A stretch of DNA of 64,000 nt from Telmatospirillum siberiense (GCF_002845745.1 NZ_PIUM01000023.1:1-64000); one strand, 5' to 3'. Positions 1 to 9,239 are shown, counted from the first letter of the stretch. The notes: a model not told the origin generated them from the sequence alone. Numbers and translations: made by a program.

Positions 1-146
1 ATGACTGGCTACCTAAGCCCCGCATCCTTCATCCCTGGCCGAACCAGAGGTTCGCCGTCAAATACCCGAGGTGGGAGCCGTATGCGGGAAAGCCGCACGT
101 ACGGATCTGTGGGGGGGCGCTCAGCAATGAGCGTCCCTACCGCGAT
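1..146 (+). mobile_element. Group II intron, 3' end (domains V and VI)
   Basis: Partial group II intron cut by the left edge. Domain V is visible at about 75-107. It opens with GAGCCGTA, carrying the AGC catalytic triad at 76-78, followed by the stem TGCGG/CCGCA with a GAAAG loop and closing TACGGATC. Domain VI follows at about 115-137: stem CGCTCA/TGAGCG around a GCAA loop, with an unpaired A near 139 as the likely branch point. The 3' splice site is probably near 146, after CGCGAT. Bases 1-74 would be the end of domain IV, and no reverse transcriptase reading frame is visible. The intron lies in the same orientation as dapA. Its length and splicing competence cannot be judged from this fragment. 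Confidence 0.8.
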
Positions 147-176
147 CGCCCCGAAGCTTTAGCGGAGGAAGCCCGA

Positions 177-194
177 GGCGGACGGATGTCCGCC
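177..194 (+). terminator. Small GC hairpin between intron and dapA
   Basis: Stem GGCGGAC/GTCCGCC with loop GGAT, with no T-run after it. It may be the remains of a terminator of a gene upstream of the intron, or just a stable hairpin in the dapA leader. Confidence 0.3.
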
Positions 195-352
195 GCCCGG
201 CGCCTGAGGGGCTAAGAATTTAAACCGGGACAAGCGCGTTCAGGCGATTGCCCCGGAGACGGATGGCCGGGCTTGCGGGCGGCTCCATCGGGGGCTATGT
301 TCCTTTTCCTTTTTATGACGAAATAGCGTCGAGGCGCGCTAGGGAGACAGGC

Positions 353-1225
353 ATGTTCAAGGGTTCGATCACCGCCCTGATCACACCGTTCCGTGACGGA
401 CGGCTTGACGAGGCGGGTTTCCAATCCTTCGTGGAATGGCAGATCGCCGAGGGAACCGACGGCTTCGTGCCGTGCGGGACGACCGGCGAATCACCGACGC
501 TCAGCCATGAAGAACATCATCGGGTTGTCGAGCTTTGCGTCGAGGTGGCGAAGGGCAAGGTTCCGGTGATCGCCGGCGCCGGCTCCAATTCCACCGCCGA
601 GGCGATCGACCTGGCCCGCCATGCCAAGAAGGCGGGAGCCGACGCCGCGCTGGTGGTCACTCCTTATTACAACAAGCCGACCCAGGAAGGCCTGTACCAG
701 CATTTCAAGGCCATCAACGACGCCGTCGATATTCCGATCATCATCTACAACATTCCGGGACGCAGCGTCGTCGACATGAGTGTCGAGACGATGGCGCGCC
801 TGGCCAAACTTGCCAATATCGTCGGCGTCAAGGATGCGACCAACGACATCATCCGCCCGCTGCGGACCCGTCTGGCCATTGGCTCGCAGTTCTGCCAGTT
901 GAGCGGCGAGGACGCCAATGCCGTCGCTTTCCTGGCCCAGGGCGGGGTCGGCTGTATTTCGGTGACGTCGAATGTCGCTCCCCGGCTTTGCGCCCGTCTG
1001 CAGGACGCGTGGGCGGCCGGCGATTACGCGACCGTCTACGATCTGCGCGACAAGTTGATGCCGCTGCATGACTCGATGTTCTCCGAGACCAATCCGGCGC
1101 CGGTCAAATATGGGGTCAGTCTTCTCGGCAAGAGCGACGGCACCCTGCGCCTGCCCCTGGTCGAGATCAGCGAGGCCAACAAGCAGAAGGTGAAATCGGC
1201 GATGCAGGCCTTGGGGTTGATCTGA
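353..1225 (+). CDS. dapA: 4-hydroxy-tetrahydrodipicolinate synthase
   Basis: Condenses pyruvate with aspartate semialdehyde, the first committed step of the diaminopimelate/lysine pathway, in the cytoplasm. The 290-residue product begins [13 protein letters not shown] and is a full-length TIM barrel. It has the GTTGES motif near residue 45, the YYNKP tyrosine near 132 and the Schiff-base lysine in GVKDAT at residue 160. The reading frame is open further upstream to 248, but the ATG at 353 has AGGGAG six bases ahead of it and matches the family N-terminus. smpB starts two bases after the stop, so the two are probably co-transcribed, an order common in alphaproteobacteria. The intron fragment lies about 200 bases upstream. 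Confidence 0.97.
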   Translation: MFKGSITALITPFRDGRLDEAGFQSFVEWQIAEGTDGFVPCGTTGESPTLSHEEHHRVVELCVEVAKGKVPVIAGAGSNSTAEAIDLARHAKKAGADAALVVTPYYNKPTQEGLYQHFKAINDAVDIPIIIYNIPGRSVVDMSVETMARLAKLANIVGVKDATNDIIRPLRTRLAIGSQFCQLSGEDANAVAFLAQGGVGCISVTSNVAPRLCARLQDAWAAGDYATVYDLRDKLMPLHDSMFSETNPAPVKYGVSLLGKSDGTLRLPLVEISEANKQKVKSAMQALGLI

Positions 1226-1227
1226 CC

Positions 1228-1701
1228 ATGGGGCGTCCGGCCTTAATCGCGGGCAACATCGCCGTCGAGAATCGGCGGGCGCGTCATGACTACAGCATCC
1301 AGGAAACCTTGGAGGCCGGTATCATGCTGGCCGGAACCGAGGTCAAAACCCTGCGGACGGGGCGGGCCAATCTGGCGGACGCCTTCGCCGGACAGCAGGA
1401 GGGTGAACTCTATCTGTTCAACGCCTATATCCCCGAATATCAGGTGAAGACGGTCTTTACCCATGAGACGCGCCGGCCGAGGAAATTGCTGGTTCACCGG
1501 AAGGAGTTGCGCAGGCTGCTGATGGCGGTCACCCGCGAGGGGATGACCCTGGTTCCCCTGTCGATCTTCTTCAATCCGCGCGGAATCGCCAAGGTGCAAC
1601 TGGGCTTGGCCAAGGGGCGGAAGACTCACGACAAGCGCGCCGCCGAAAAGGAACGGGACTGGCAGCGCGACAAGGCGAGACTGATGCGCGACCGCGGATG
1701 A
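1228..1701 (+). CDS. smpB: SsrA-binding protein SmpB
   Basis: Binds tmRNA and carries it into stalled ribosomes for trans-translation. The 157-residue product has the usual family length. The N-terminus reads [14 protein letters not shown], the core carries [14 protein letters not shown] and [18 protein letters not shown], and a basic tail ending KARLMRDRG is typical of the part that folds in the decoding centre. The gene sits directly behind dapA and is probably read from the same transcript. The tmRNA gene itself was not found in the window. Confidence 0.97.
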   Translation: MGRPALIAGNIAVENRRARHDYSIQETLEAGIMLAGTEVKTLRTGRANLADAFAGQQEGELYLFNAYIPEYQVKTVFTHETRRPRKLLVHRKELRRLLMAVTREGMTLVPLSIFFNPRGIAKVQLGLAKGRKTHDKRAAEKERDWQRDKARLMRDRG

Positions 1702-1753
1702 TCCTCGCTCCCGCGCATGGTTTGCGAGGCTTTTCTCTGGAGGGAACGGCGTT

Positions 1754-2248
1754 ATGGATGATCCGCCGAGATGCGCCTGGGATTTTTCCTTCGTCGGCAT
1801 TGATGGGCAGCCGTTACCCCTGGCCCGCTATCGGGGCTCGGCCCTGCTGATCGTCAATACAGCCTCGAAATGCGGTTTTACGCCGCAATACAAAGGGTTG
1901 GAAGCTGTTTATGAGACTTATCTGGAGCGGGGCCTGACCGTTCTGGGGGTGCCCTGCGACGATTTCGGCGGACAAGAGCCGGGTGATTCGGAGGAAATCC
2001 TACAATTTTGCGAATCGACCTACCGGGTCCGTTTTCCGCTCACCGAAAAGGTCAAAGTGAAAGGTGAGGGGGCTCATCCTTTCTATCGTTGGGCGGCGCG
2101 GTCCTTCGGTCCGTGGGCGAAGCCGCGATGGAACTTTCATAAATATCTGATCGCCCCGGATGGTCGGTTGGCCGATTGGTTCTCAACCGTGACAAAACCT
2201 ACATCACCCAGGTTTATCAAGGGGATCGAAGCCGTTCTTCCTCGATAA
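1754..2248 (+). CDS. Glutathione peroxidase family protein
   Basis: Thiol peroxidase that reduces hydrogen or organic peroxides. The 164 residues cover the whole GPx domain. The peroxidatic cysteine is Cys40 in NTASKCGFT, the glutamine lies in FGGQEPG, and the tryptophan in WNFHKYLI; together these form the catalytic triad. It is a cysteine enzyme, as is usual in bacteria, with no in-frame TGA. The ATG at 1754 has GGAGGGA about ten bases upstream. It may use thioredoxin rather than glutathione as reductant; the sequence does not decide this. It could be co-transcribed with dapA-smpB or have its own promoter in the 52-base gap. Confidence 0.93.
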   Translation: MDDPPRCAWDFSFVGIDGQPLPLARYRGSALLIVNTASKCGFTPQYKGLEAVYETYLERGLTVLGVPCDDFGGQEPGDSEEILQFCESTYRVRFPLTEKVKVKGEGAHPFYRWAARSFGPWAKPRWNFHKYLIAPDGRLADWFSTVTKPTSPRFIKGIEAVLPR

Positions 2249-2268
2249 TATTAGGGTGGAACTGGCTG

Positions 2269-2673
2269 TCAGACCAGTGTCCGTAGACAGGATTTGAACG
2301 GCTGGTCATCCTCGATGATGTGCTTGATCAGCAGATTCGAAAGGAATTCCGCCTTGTCGCACGTCTGATCGTGCAGCAGCGCCCCGCTTTTATAGGGTTC
2401 GATGAACCGCTTCAATTGCTGCATCACCTGCTGATGACGGGTGGTGTGGCCGAGGCGATCCAGATAGTCGTGGCGGTCGAGAAGAGTCTCCTCGCGCTGG
2501 AAATGCGCCTCCATCTGCGCGACCACCTGATCGAGGATGATCCCCAGGGCGCGGGTGTCCACGCCGTATTCGGCCTGGGTGAAGAAGTGGTTGACGGTAT
2601 CGACCAATTTCTTGTGGTCGTCATCCAGACCGGGGATACCGATCTTGTAGGCGTCCGTCCACTCGATGACCAT
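2269..2673 (-). CDS. Bacteriohemerythrin
   Basis: Four-helix oxygen-binding protein with a di-iron site, likely cytosolic. From MVIEWTDAYKIGIPGLDDDHKKL the product is about 134 residues, the normal single-domain length. The iron ligands are recognisable: the first DDDHKKL histidine, HFQREE, the paired histidines in DRHDYLDRLGHTTRHQ, and HIIEDD near the C-terminus. A start at 2697 is possible in the same frame, but the ATG at 2673 has GGGAGAG just upstream and begins with the family sequence. It may deliver oxygen or buffer it for microaerobic metabolism. It converges with the peroxidase gene. Confidence 0.93.
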   Translation of the reverse strand: MVIEWTDAYKIGIPGLDDDHKKLVDTVNHFFTQAEYGVDTRALGIILDQVVAQMEAHFQREETLLDRHDYLDRLGHTTRHQQVMQQLKRFIEPYKSGALLHDQTCDKAEFLSNLLIKHIIEDDQPFKSCLRTLV

Positions 2674-2757
2674 GGTGTCTCTCCCACCTGTCCTCAATGT
2701 TATTTTTCTCTCAGATGGGCATTATCTGACTAATAACCAGGAGGGGGCTCGCCTTTT

Positions 2758-3399
2758 TTATTTCCGCGTTGCAGCAACGGCGCTGTCGAAGACTTGATGG
2801 AACATCGCCTCGGTCAATCGTCGTGTGTTCGTATTGAGCCGCGAGCAATGATAACTGTCGACTAAAGTAGGACCGTCCGGAAGAGGGTGTATGGCGCCAT
2901 GGGCGAAGGGGTAAGCATTTTTCTTGAGTTTGCGGGTGGTCAGGACCGCGTTGTGGGCGATGCCGCCGAGGGCGAGGATGACCCGCAGACGGGGCATGGA
3001 GGCTATTTCCTCGATAAGGAAGGGGCGGCAGGATTGTTCTTCCTCTCCGGTGGGGCGGTTGGCCGGGGGTACGCAACGGACGGCGTTGGTGATCCGGCAA
3101 TCGATTAGTTCCAGCCCGTCGTCCGGGCGCTCGTCATAGACGCCGCTGGCCCGGCCTTTGGCCAGCAGGGTGCCGTAGAGCAGATCTCCCGCCCAGTCGC
3201 CAGTGAAGGGGCGTCCGGTGGCGTTGGCTCCGCGCAGGCCGGGGCCGAGGCCGACGATCAGCAGGGATGCGTCGAGCGGGCCGAAGGAGGGGACCGGCGC
3301 ATTATGCCAGCCGGGATGTTTGATCCGCATTTCCTCGCGGAAGGCGACAAGACGGGGGCAGCGCGGGCAGTCCCGCCCGGGTTCATGATTTTGAGCCAT
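2758..3399 (-). CDS. Type-5 uracil-DNA glycosylase (UDGb family)
   Basis: Removes uracil, and in this family often hypoxanthine, from DNA in base excision repair. The 213-residue product carries an early CPRC pair, part of the four-cysteine iron-sulfur cluster, then the active-site block GLGPGLRGANATGRPFTGD typical of family 5, and later the cluster cysteine in NAVRCVPP. The second catalytic motif appears as SYHCSRLN, where HPS or HCSxxN is usual. The gene follows the NYN-domain gene with an eight-base gap on the same strand, so the two are probably one transcript. Confidence 0.9.
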   Translation of the reverse strand: MAQNHEPGRDCPRCPRLVAFREEMRIKHPGWHNAPVPSFGPLDASLLIVGLGPGLRGANATGRPFTGDWAGDLLYGTLLAKGRASGVYDERPDDGLELIDCRITNAVRCVPPANRPTGEEEQSCRPFLIEEIASMPRLRVILALGGIAHNAVLTTRKLKKNAYPFAHGAIHPLPDGPTLVDSYHCSRLNTNTRRLTEAMFHQVFDSAVAATRK

Positions 3400-3407
3400 G
3401 AGGGCCG

Positions 3408-3986
3408 TCAGTCGTCGAAATCGGGAGAGTCGGGGTCATCGCGATGGGTTTGCGCCGTCCTCGCTATGGCCGATTCCAGATCCTGCAGCTCGACGAAGGT
3501 ATCCGCCTGGCGGCGCAGTTCATCGGCGACCATCGGCGGCTGGGAGCGCACGGTGCTGACCACGGTGACGCGCACGCCCTTGCGTTGAACGGCCTCGACC
3601 AGGCGCCGGAAGTCGCCATCGCCCGAAAACAGCACGACATGGTCAAGATACTGGGCCATCTCCATCACATCGATGGCCAGCTCGATATCCATGTTGCCCT
3701 TGATCTTGCGCCGGCCCGTCGCGTCGGTGAATTCCTTGGTCGGCTTGGTGACCATGGTATAGCCGTTGTAGTCCAGCCAATCGACCAGGGGGCGGATCGG
3801 CGAATATTCCTGGTCTTCGACCAGGGCGGTGTAATAGAAAGCCCGGATCAGACGGCCCTTCGCGGCGAACAGATCAAGAAGACGTTTATAGTCGATGTCG
3901 AAGCCCAGGGCCCTGGCGGCGGCGTAAAGATTGGAGCCGTCTATGAACAAACCGATACGTTCTTGGGAATAAAAAACCATTGTCAT
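3408..3986 (-). CDS. NYN domain protein (LabA/DUF88 family)
   Basis: Predicted PIN-like, metal-dependent ribonuclease. The 192-residue product opens with GLFIDGSNLYAAARALG, whose aspartate is the first metal ligand. It continues with KGNMDIELAIDVMEMA and VVLFSGDGDFRRLVEAVQRKG, supplying the other conserved aspartates. The C-terminal tail is short and acidic (DDPDSPDFDD). In other alphaproteobacteria relatives sit near folK and rpoZ, as here, where folK is divergent. The RNA substrate is unknown. The start could also be two codons later, at the methionine before VFYSQ. Confidence 0.9.
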   Translation of the reverse strand: MTMVFYSQERIGLFIDGSNLYAAARALGFDIDYKRLLDLFAAKGRLIRAFYYTALVEDQEYSPIRPLVDWLDYNGYTMVTKPTKEFTDATGRRKIKGNMDIELAIDVMEMAQYLDHVVLFSGDGDFRRLVEAVQRKGVRVTVVSTVRSQPPMVADELRRQADTFVELQDLESAIARTAQTHRDDPDSPDFDD

Positions 3987-4099
3987 GATATCTCACTGGA
4001 TCAAAAGGCGTTCCGCAACAATGCTCTGCGGTGGTCTGGAATAATGGTTAACGTAAGCGTCAAGATCGGCCCCCGCAAGAGGAAGCCGGGAGAGTCCGC

Positions 4100-4630
4100 A
4101 TGGTGCCGATAGCCGATCAGAACCTCATTCTCATCGGCCTGGGCGCCAATCTTCCCAGTTCAGCCGGCTCGCCCCGTCAAACCCTCGAGGCGGCGCTGGA
4201 CCATCTGGCCGCCCAAGGGGTGCGCGTCACCCGCCGCTCCCGCTTCTGGCGGACCAGACCGGTGCCGATATCCGATCAGCCCTGGTTCGTCAATGCCGTC
4301 GCGGCGGTCGAAACGAATTTATCGGCTGCGGCGTTGCTCGACCTGCTGCACGCCACCGAAGCGGCGTTTGGTCGCATGCGCACGGTGGTCAACGCCGCGC
4401 GCGTGCTGGATCTTGACTTGTTGGCCTATGGGACGCAAGTCATGGATGACCAGCCGCGTCCGCTGGTTCCTCATCCAAGGATGAGTGGGCGCGCCTTCGT
4501 TCTTCTGCCCCTGCGCGATATCGCGCCCGGCTGGGTTCATCCGGTCAGCGGCGAATCGCTGGAGGCGATGATCGCCGTGCTGGAGGATGATCAATATTGT
4601 ATCGCCGAGGATGAAAGGGGGCAGGTATGA
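4100..4630 (+). CDS. folK: 2-amino-4-hydroxy-6-hydroxymethyldihydropteridine diphosphokinase
   Basis: Transfers pyrophosphate from ATP to the pterin alcohol in folate synthesis. The 176 residues show the HPPK pattern: GLGANLPS at the N-terminus, RRSRFWRTRPVPISDQPWFVNAV with substrate-binding residues, the variant block MRTVVNAARVLDLDLLAYG containing the metal-binding aspartates, then LVPHPRMSGRAFVLLPLRDIAP. GGGAGAG lies seven bases before the ATG. It stands alone, about 100 bases ahead of rpoZ, and is divergent from the NYN gene. Confidence 0.94.
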   Translation: MVPIADQNLILIGLGANLPSSAGSPRQTLEAALDHLAAQGVRVTRRSRFWRTRPVPISDQPWFVNAVAAVETNLSAAALLDLLHATEAAFGRMRTVVNAARVLDLDLLAYGTQVMDDQPRPLVPHPRMSGRAFVLLPLRDIAPGWVHPVSGESLEAMIAVLEDDQYCIAEDERGQV

Positions 4631-4729
4631 TACCGGGACATGACCGGAAGGTGACAGCGACCTTGCTTTCATTCACACGAAAAAATATATATCCTGACCA
4701 ACTGCGCCTTTGCCTGGAGAAGTAATGAG

Positions 4730-5122
4730 ATGGCCCGAGTTACGGTAGAAGATTGCGTCTTGAAGATCCCCAACCGCTTTGAACTGGTGATGCTGGCGGG
4801 GCAGCGGGCGCGCGATATTTCCTCGGGCGGGCAACTGACGGTCGATCGCGACAACGACAAGAACCCCGTGGTTGCCTTGCGCGAAATCGCCGACGAAACG
4901 GTCAATCTCGACACTCTTCGCAATTCCCTGGTGCAGGGTCTGCAAAAGCATGTCGAGGTCGACGAGCCGGAAGAGGACGAGATCGACGTCCTGGCCACCC
5001 GCGAACTGGCGCTCGACGCCGGCGCCGGGGCGATTGACGAGGACATGCTGGAAGAAGGCGGCTTGTCCATCCATGAAGATGGCGCGGATATCGAAGAGCC
5101 CGGTAATTTCGACGACGAGTGA
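4730..5122 (+). CDS. rpoZ: RNA polymerase omega subunit
   Basis: Small subunit that assists folding and assembly of the beta' subunit and contributes to ppGpp binding. The 130-residue product begins [20 protein letters not shown] and contains RARDIS and [16 protein letters not shown], the diagnostic omega core. After about residue 70 it carries an acidic tail rich in D and E, longer than in E. coli but usual for Rhodospirillales. The ribosome site GGAGAAG precedes the ATG. The neighbouring rsh, which makes ppGpp, is a conserved partner. Confidence 0.96.
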   Translation: MARVTVEDCVLKIPNRFELVMLAGQRARDISSGGQLTVDRDNDKNPVVALREIADETVNLDTLRNSLVQGLQKHVEVDEPEEDEIDVLATRELALDAGAGAIDEDMLEEGGLSIHEDGADIEEPGNFDDE

Positions 5123-5187
5123 CGGACTGATGCCGTTGCCCAAAACCGTTGCCGGGGTGACGGCCATTGAACGTTGAGTTTCACAGG

Positions 5188-5224
5188 CAAGGCCCGAGGG
5201 TGCTTTGGCATCGGTCGGGCCTTG
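5188..5224 (+). terminator. Hairpin after rpoZ
   Basis: Ten-base arms CAAGGCCCGA (5188-5197) and TCGGGCCTTG (5215-5224) pair perfectly around a 17-base loop, followed by TGTTCT. Probable terminator or attenuator between rpoZ and rsh; the T-run is weak. Confidence 0.6.
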
Positions 5225-5272
5225 TGTTCTAAAACTGAGGATAGTCTTGTCCATCGGTGCGGGTGACCGCCA

Positions 5273-7429
5273 ATGATGCGCCAGTTCGAATTGGTCGAAC
5301 GCGTAAAGTCCTACGATCCGACGGCGGACGAGGACGCTATCAACCGCGCCTATGTTTTCGCCATGAAGCAGCACGGATCGCAGCTTCGCGCCTCGGGCGA
5401 TCCTTATTTTTCCCACCCGATCGAGGTGGCCGGCATCCTGACCAAATACAAGATGGATGCGGCCTCGATCATCACCGCGCTTTTGCATGACACCATCGAG
5501 GACACGCCGGCCACCGTGGCGGACATCACCAAGATGTTCGGGGCCGAGGTCTCGCGTCTCGTCGATGGCGTGACCAAGCTTTCGCGCATCGAACTGCAGT
5601 CGGATCAGTCGAAACAGGCCGAGAACTTCCGCAAGCTGGTCCTGGCGATGTCCGAGGACATCCGCGTGCTGCTGGTCAAGCTGGCCGACCGGCTGCACAA
5701 CATGCGCACGCTCCATTACATCCGCAATCCCGACAAGCGGCGGCGGATCGCCTTGGAAACCATGGAGATCTACGCTCCACTGGCCGAACGCATCGGCATT
5801 TCCGAGGTGAAGAACGAGCTAGAGGATCTGGCCTTCGCCGAATTGCACCCCGACGTGCGGGGGTCATTGGTGGCCCGTCTCAATTTCCTGCGGGAGAAGG
5901 GCGGCGACCTGATCAGCCGCATCCTCGACGAGCTGCGCAAGATCCTGAAGGAGGCCGACGTCGATGCCTCGGTGTCGGGCCGCGAGAAAACGCCTTATTC
6001 GATCTGGCGCAAGATGCAGCTCAAGAACGTCGCCTTCGAGCAGTTGTCGGACATCATGGCGTTTCGTGTTCTCGTGGGGTCGGTCGAGGATTGCTACCGG
6101 GCTCTCGGCGTCATCCACAGCCACTATCCGATGGTGCCGAACCGTTTCAAGGATTACATCTCGACGCCCAAGCCCAACGGCTATCGCTCGCTGCATACCG
6201 GTGTTTTCGGCCCGGAACGGCATCGAATCGAGGTGCAGATCCGCACCCAGGACATGCACGAGGTTTCCGAACTGGGCGTCGCCGCCCATTGGTCCTACAA
6301 GCAGGGCATGCGTCCGGCCGACGACGGCAAGCAATATCGCTGGCTGCGCGAATTGCTCGACATCATGGAGCATGCCTCCAATCCCGAGGAATTCCTCGAG
6401 CATACCAAGCTTGAGATGTTCCAGGACCAGGTGTTCTGTTTTACCCCGAAGGGCGATCTGATCGCCCTGCCGCGCGGCGCCTGTCCCGTCGATTTCGCCT
6501 ATGCGGTGCATTCCGCGGTGGGCGATACCTGCGTGGGCGCCAAGGTCAATGGCCGGATGATGCCGCTGCGGACGCCGCTCAACAACGGCGACCAGATCGA
6601 AATCATCACGTCGAAGGCGCAGACGCCGAACCCGACCTGGGAACGCTTCGTCGTCACCGGGCGGGCTCGGGCTCGCATCCGGCGTTTCATTCGCACCCAG
6701 CAGCGCGGCCAGTACATCGACCTGGGCCGGGCCATCCTCAATCGCGCCTTCAAGCAGGAAGGCTACGAGTTCACCGAGAAGGCCCTGGACGGGGTCTTGA
6801 AGATCTTCAAGGCGGCCTCCGTCGAGGATCTGGTGGTTAGCGTGGGCGAAGGCGGGCTGACGGGGCGCGAGGTGGTCTCGGCGGTCTATCCCGAACTGAA
6901 GACTTCGCAGCAGAAAGCCCAGCACAACCCGGACAACGTCGTCGCCCTGAAGCGCGCCAAGGCCAAGCCGCAGACGCCCGCCATGCCGATTCGCGGACTG
7001 ATGGCCGGCATGGCCATGCATTTCGCCGGCTGTTGCCATCCGCTGCCCGGAGACCGCATCGTCGGAATCGTCACCACCGGAAAAGGGGTGACCATTCATA
7101 CGATCGATTGCGACAGTCTCGAACAGTTCGCCGAGACTCCCGAGCGCTGGCTCGATCTGGCCTGGAACCAGGCTCCCGACGATGGCGAGATGCATATCGG
7201 CCGGATCAGTCTGGTGGTGGGCAACGAGGCGGGAAATCTCGGCAGCCTGTCCGTGGTGATCGCGAAGAACCTCGGGAATATCAGCAATTTGAAGGTTACC
7301 AACCGCAACGCCGATTTTTTCGAAATGATCATCGACGTCGAGGTTCGCGACGTCAAACATCTGACCAATATCATTGCGGCTTTACGGGCGACGCCCTCCA
7401 TCAATTCAGTCGAGCGGGCGCGGAATTAG
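5273..7429 (+). CDS. rsh: Bifunctional (p)ppGpp synthetase/hydrolase (Rel/SpoT homologue)
   Basis: Makes and degrades the stringent-response alarmone. The 718 residues are full length. The hydrolase HD domain is at about 20-200 with the intact LLHDTIEDT motif. The synthetase domain is at about 230-350 with [17 protein letters not shown]. Next are a TGS domain ([24 protein letters not shown]) and a C-terminal ACT domain ending [10 protein letters not shown]. Both active sites look intact, so it should be bifunctional, as expected for the single Rsh of alphaproteobacteria. ATG codons occur at 5273 and 5276; which one is used is not clear. pdxJ follows 28 bases later. Confidence 0.96.
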   Translation: MMRQFELVERVKSYDPTADEDAINRAYVFAMKQHGSQLRASGDPYFSHPIEVAGILTKYKMDAASIITALLHDTIEDTPATVADITKMFGAEVSRLVDGVTKLSRIELQSDQSKQAENFRKLVLAMSEDIRVLLVKLADRLHNMRTLHYIRNPDKRRRIALETMEIYAPLAERIGISEVKNELEDLAFAELHPDVRGSLVARLNFLREKGGDLISRILDELRKILKEADVDASVSGREKTPYSIWRKMQLKNVAFEQLSDIMAFRVLVGSVEDCYRALGVIHSHYPMVPNRFKDYISTPKPNGYRSLHTGVFGPERHRIEVQIRTQDMHEVSELGVAAHWSYKQGMRPADDGKQYRWLRELLDIMEHASNPEEFLEHTKLEMFQDQVFCFTPKGDLIALPRGACPVDFAYAVHSAVGDTCVGAKVNGRMMPLRTPLNNGDQIEIITSKAQTPNPTWERFVVTGRARARIRRFIRTQQRGQYIDLGRAILNRAFKQEGYEFTEKALDGVLKIFKAASVEDLVVSVGEGGLTGREVVSAVYPELKTSQQKAQHNPDNVVALKRAKAKPQTPAMPIRGLMAGMAMHFAGCCHPLPGDRIVGIVTTGKGVTIHTIDCDSLEQFAETPERWLDLAWNQAPDDGEMHIGRISLVVGNEAGNLGSLSVVIAKNLGNISNLKVTNRNADFFEMIIDVEVRDVKHLTNIIAALRATPSINSVERARN

Positions 7430-7457
7430 AGTTTTCCGTTTGGAAATTGGGGATAGA

Positions 7458-8192
7458 ATGACTGGTTCGCTGCGTTTGGGTGTCAATATCGACCATGTCG
7501 CCACCATTCGGAATGCCCGTGGCGGAAAACATCCCGATCCGGTGAGGGCGGCGAGTCTGGCTGCCGATTCCGGCGCCGACGGCATCACAGCCCATCTGCG
7601 TGAGGACCGCCGTCACATTTCGGACGATGATATCGACCGGTTGATGGATGCGATCAATCTGCCGCTCAATCTGGAAATGGCTGCCACGCCCGAAATGGCG
7701 GAAATCGCCCTGCGTCACAAGCCGAATGCCGTCTGCATCGTCCCTGAGCGCCGCGAGGAGCGGACCACCGAGGGCGGTCTCGACGTGATCGGTGGTCAGG
7801 CTGCCTTGCGCCCCCTGGTCGGCGCCCTGGGCGAGGCCGGGATCCGCGTTTCCCTGTTCATCGAACCGGACCTGCGGCAGATCGACGCCGCCCGCGCGGT
7901 GGGCGCGCCGGTGATCGAATTGCATACGGGAGCCTATTGCGACGCCGCTTTCGGCCCGCATCGCGAACGTGAACTGGCCCGTGTCGTCGCGGCGGCGGCC
8001 CATGCCGAGGCGGTGGGGCTCGAATGCCACGCGGGACATGGTCTCAGCTTCGAGACGGTGCTGCCGATCGCGCAGATTCCCACCATCGTCGAGCTGAATA
8101 TCGGCCATTTTCTGATCGGTGAGGCCATCTTCATCGGGTTGGAGGATGCGATCCGCCAGATGCGACAGTTGATGAACCAGGCTCGGGCCTGA
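7458..8192 (+). CDS. pdxJ: Pyridoxine 5'-phosphate synthase
   Basis: Joins 3-amino-2-oxopropyl phosphate and deoxyxylulose 5-phosphate to form pyridoxine phosphate (vitamin B6). The ATG at 7458 gives 244 residues beginning [22 protein letters not shown], the family N-terminus; the frame is open further upstream but overlaps rsh. The conserved [27 protein letters not shown] and the late [13 protein letters not shown] phosphate-binding segment are present. It lies between rsh and acpS on one strand, the standard order in this lineage. Confidence 0.96.
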   Translation: MTGSLRLGVNIDHVATIRNARGGKHPDPVRAASLAADSGADGITAHLREDRRHISDDDIDRLMDAINLPLNLEMAATPEMAEIALRHKPNAVCIVPERREERTTEGGLDVIGGQAALRPLVGALGEAGIRVSLFIEPDLRQIDAARAVGAPVIELHTGAYCDAAFGPHRERELARVVAAAAHAEAVGLECHAGHGLSFETVLPIAQIPTIVELNIGHFLIGEAIFIGLEDAIRQMRQLMNQARA

Positions 8193-8210
8193 CAACGCGG
8201 ATTTTTCCCT

Positions 8211-8624
8211 GTGATTCTCGGATTGGGCAGCGATCTCATCGATATCCGGCGCATCGAGAAGACGCTCGATCGCTTCGGCGATCGTTTCATCGCGCGCGTC
8301 TTCACCGAGCAGGAACGGGCCAAGGCGGAGCGGCGGGGCGGCACGGCGCAGGGGCGCGCCTCCACCTACGCCAAGCGTTACGCGGCCAAGGAGGCCTGTG
8401 CCAAGGCGTTGGGGACCGGTTTCCGCAGTGGAGTTTTCTGGCGCGATCTGGGGGTCGTCAATTTGCCCTCGGGCGCGCCCACCCTGACGCTGAGCGGCGG
8501 CGCGGCGGCGCGGTTGGCTCAGATGGTGCCGGCGGGAATGACCGCCAGGATCGACCTGACCATGACCGACGAATATCCGATGGCCGAGGCGGTGGTGATC
8601 ATCTCCGCCGTTCCGGCGGCGTAA
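8211..8624 (+). CDS. acpS: Holo-[acyl-carrier-protein] synthase
   Basis: Transfers 4'-phosphopantetheine from CoA to acyl carrier protein. The 137-residue product starts with GTG at 8211 and reads [25 protein letters not shown], where the GSDL and DI residues bind magnesium. The second motif [19 protein letters not shown] is intact. It follows pdxJ by 18 bases. Normally lepB, rnc and era come next; here a hairpin-rich spacer and opposite-strand genes follow, so the conserved block ends at this gene. Confidence 0.95.
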   Translation: MILGLGSDLIDIRRIEKTLDRFGDRFIARVFTEQERAKAERRGGTAQGRASTYAKRYAAKEACAKALGTGFRSGVFWRDLGVVNLPSGAPTLTLSGGAAARLAQMVPAGMTARIDLTMTDEYPMAEAVVIISAVPAA

Positions 8625-8647
8625 AGGCGACGATCCCTACACCAACT

Positions 8648-8673
8648 CTCGGTGATCGGAGCCGATCACCGAG
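8648..8673. terminator. Perfect inverted repeat after acpS
   Basis: Twelve-base arms CTCGGTGATCGG and CCGATCACCGAG separated by AG, 24 bases after the acpS stop. It could end the pdxJ-acpS transcript although no T-run follows. Confidence 0.5.
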
Positions 8674-8723
8674 CCCTCAACCGCCGGGCGGGGTGCCTCC
8701 GAAACCGTTGCTTGGCCATGCTC

Positions 8724-8802
8724 GGCCTTCGGCCCGCCTGCGGCGTCGTTTGCCCTTCGGGCTGCTAAGGCTTCGCGCCAACGCCCTGTGCGCTTCGCGC
8801 AC
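8724..8802. repeat. Three short TTC-loop hairpins in a row
   Basis: GGCC-TTC-GGCC at 8724-8734, GCCC-TTC-GGGC at 8752-8762 and GTGCGC-TTC-GCGCAC at 8788-8802. No open frame with plausible coding character runs through them. They lie between two larger perfect inverted repeats, making the acpS-to-cupin spacer unusually structured. Confidence 0.5.
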
Positions 8803-8857
8803 ATTCCCGATAATTGCCGGCAAGGCCGGCGGCGGCGCGGGCCCTCAACGGGCCAGG

Positions 8858-8892
8858 CCAAGTCTCGATGAGTCATCCTCATCGAGACTTGG
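8858..8892. repeat. Perfect 15-bp inverted repeat beside the cupin stop codon
   Basis: Arms 8858-8872 and 8878-8892 are exact reverse complements (CCAAGTCTCGATGAG and its partner) with loop TCATC. It lies just downstream of the cupin gene stop on the minus strand, so it probably forms that transcript's 3' hairpin. There is no T-run on either side. Confidence 0.6.
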
Positions 8893-8894
8893 TA

Positions 8895-9239
8895 TTAATC
8901 GACGATGAACAGCTTGGCCCCCGTCGCGGTGAACGAACGGTGGGCTTCGGCATTGTCGGCCACCTGATAGCTCATTCCGGGTTTCAGGACGAACCGCCTT
9001 CCATCGCGCAGTTCGGTATGCAGTTCGCCTTCCAGGCATAGCAGAATGTGCCCCTTCGAGCACCAATGGTCGGCGAGATAGTCCGGCGAATATTCGACCA
9101 TGCGTACGCGGATGGAACCGAATTGCCGCGTGCGCCAGAAGGCTGACCCCCGCTCGCCCCGATGTTCTGTTTTTTCAACCGCCGACCAATCGGTCGTCGC
9201 GAAGGCTATTCCCGTCATGTCCATCAAAGGCTGCTCCAC
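8895..9239 (-). CDS. Small cupin-fold protein
   Basis: Single-domain cupin of up to 114 residues. The stretch SPDYLADHWCSKGHILLCLEGEL forms the first cupin motif with DHWC in place of the common GxHxH pattern, and LKPGMSYQVADNAEAHRSF forms the second, ending TGAKLFIVD. It resembles small stand-alone cupins carrying a DHCW-type motif, whose function is not known to me. The start may be at 9239 or at the internal methionine before TGIAFATTDW (9218). It follows the small membrane-protein gene by about 70 bases and is divergent from hupUV, so a link to hydrogen metabolism is possible but unproven. Confidence 0.75.
   Translation of the reverse strand: MEQPLMDMTGIAFATTDWSAVEKTEHRGERGSAFWRTRQFGSIRVRMVEYSPDYLADHWCSKGHILLCLEGELHTELRDGRRFVLKPGMSYQVADNAEAHRSFTATGAKLFIVD

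Noticed and set aside
2284-2300. tRNA T-arm-like string GGATTTGAACGGC
   Set aside because: It lies within the bacteriohemerythrin coding region, with no matching acceptor, D or anticodon arms.
3408-3986. NYN-domain protein as a toxin or defence nuclease
   Set aside because: No antitoxin partner is visible; it sits with a DNA-repair gene next to folK, a housekeeping position.
5864-7360. Long minus-strand frame of 498 codons inside rsh
   Set aside because: Composition is that of an antisense frame in high-GC DNA, and rsh is certain on the other strand.
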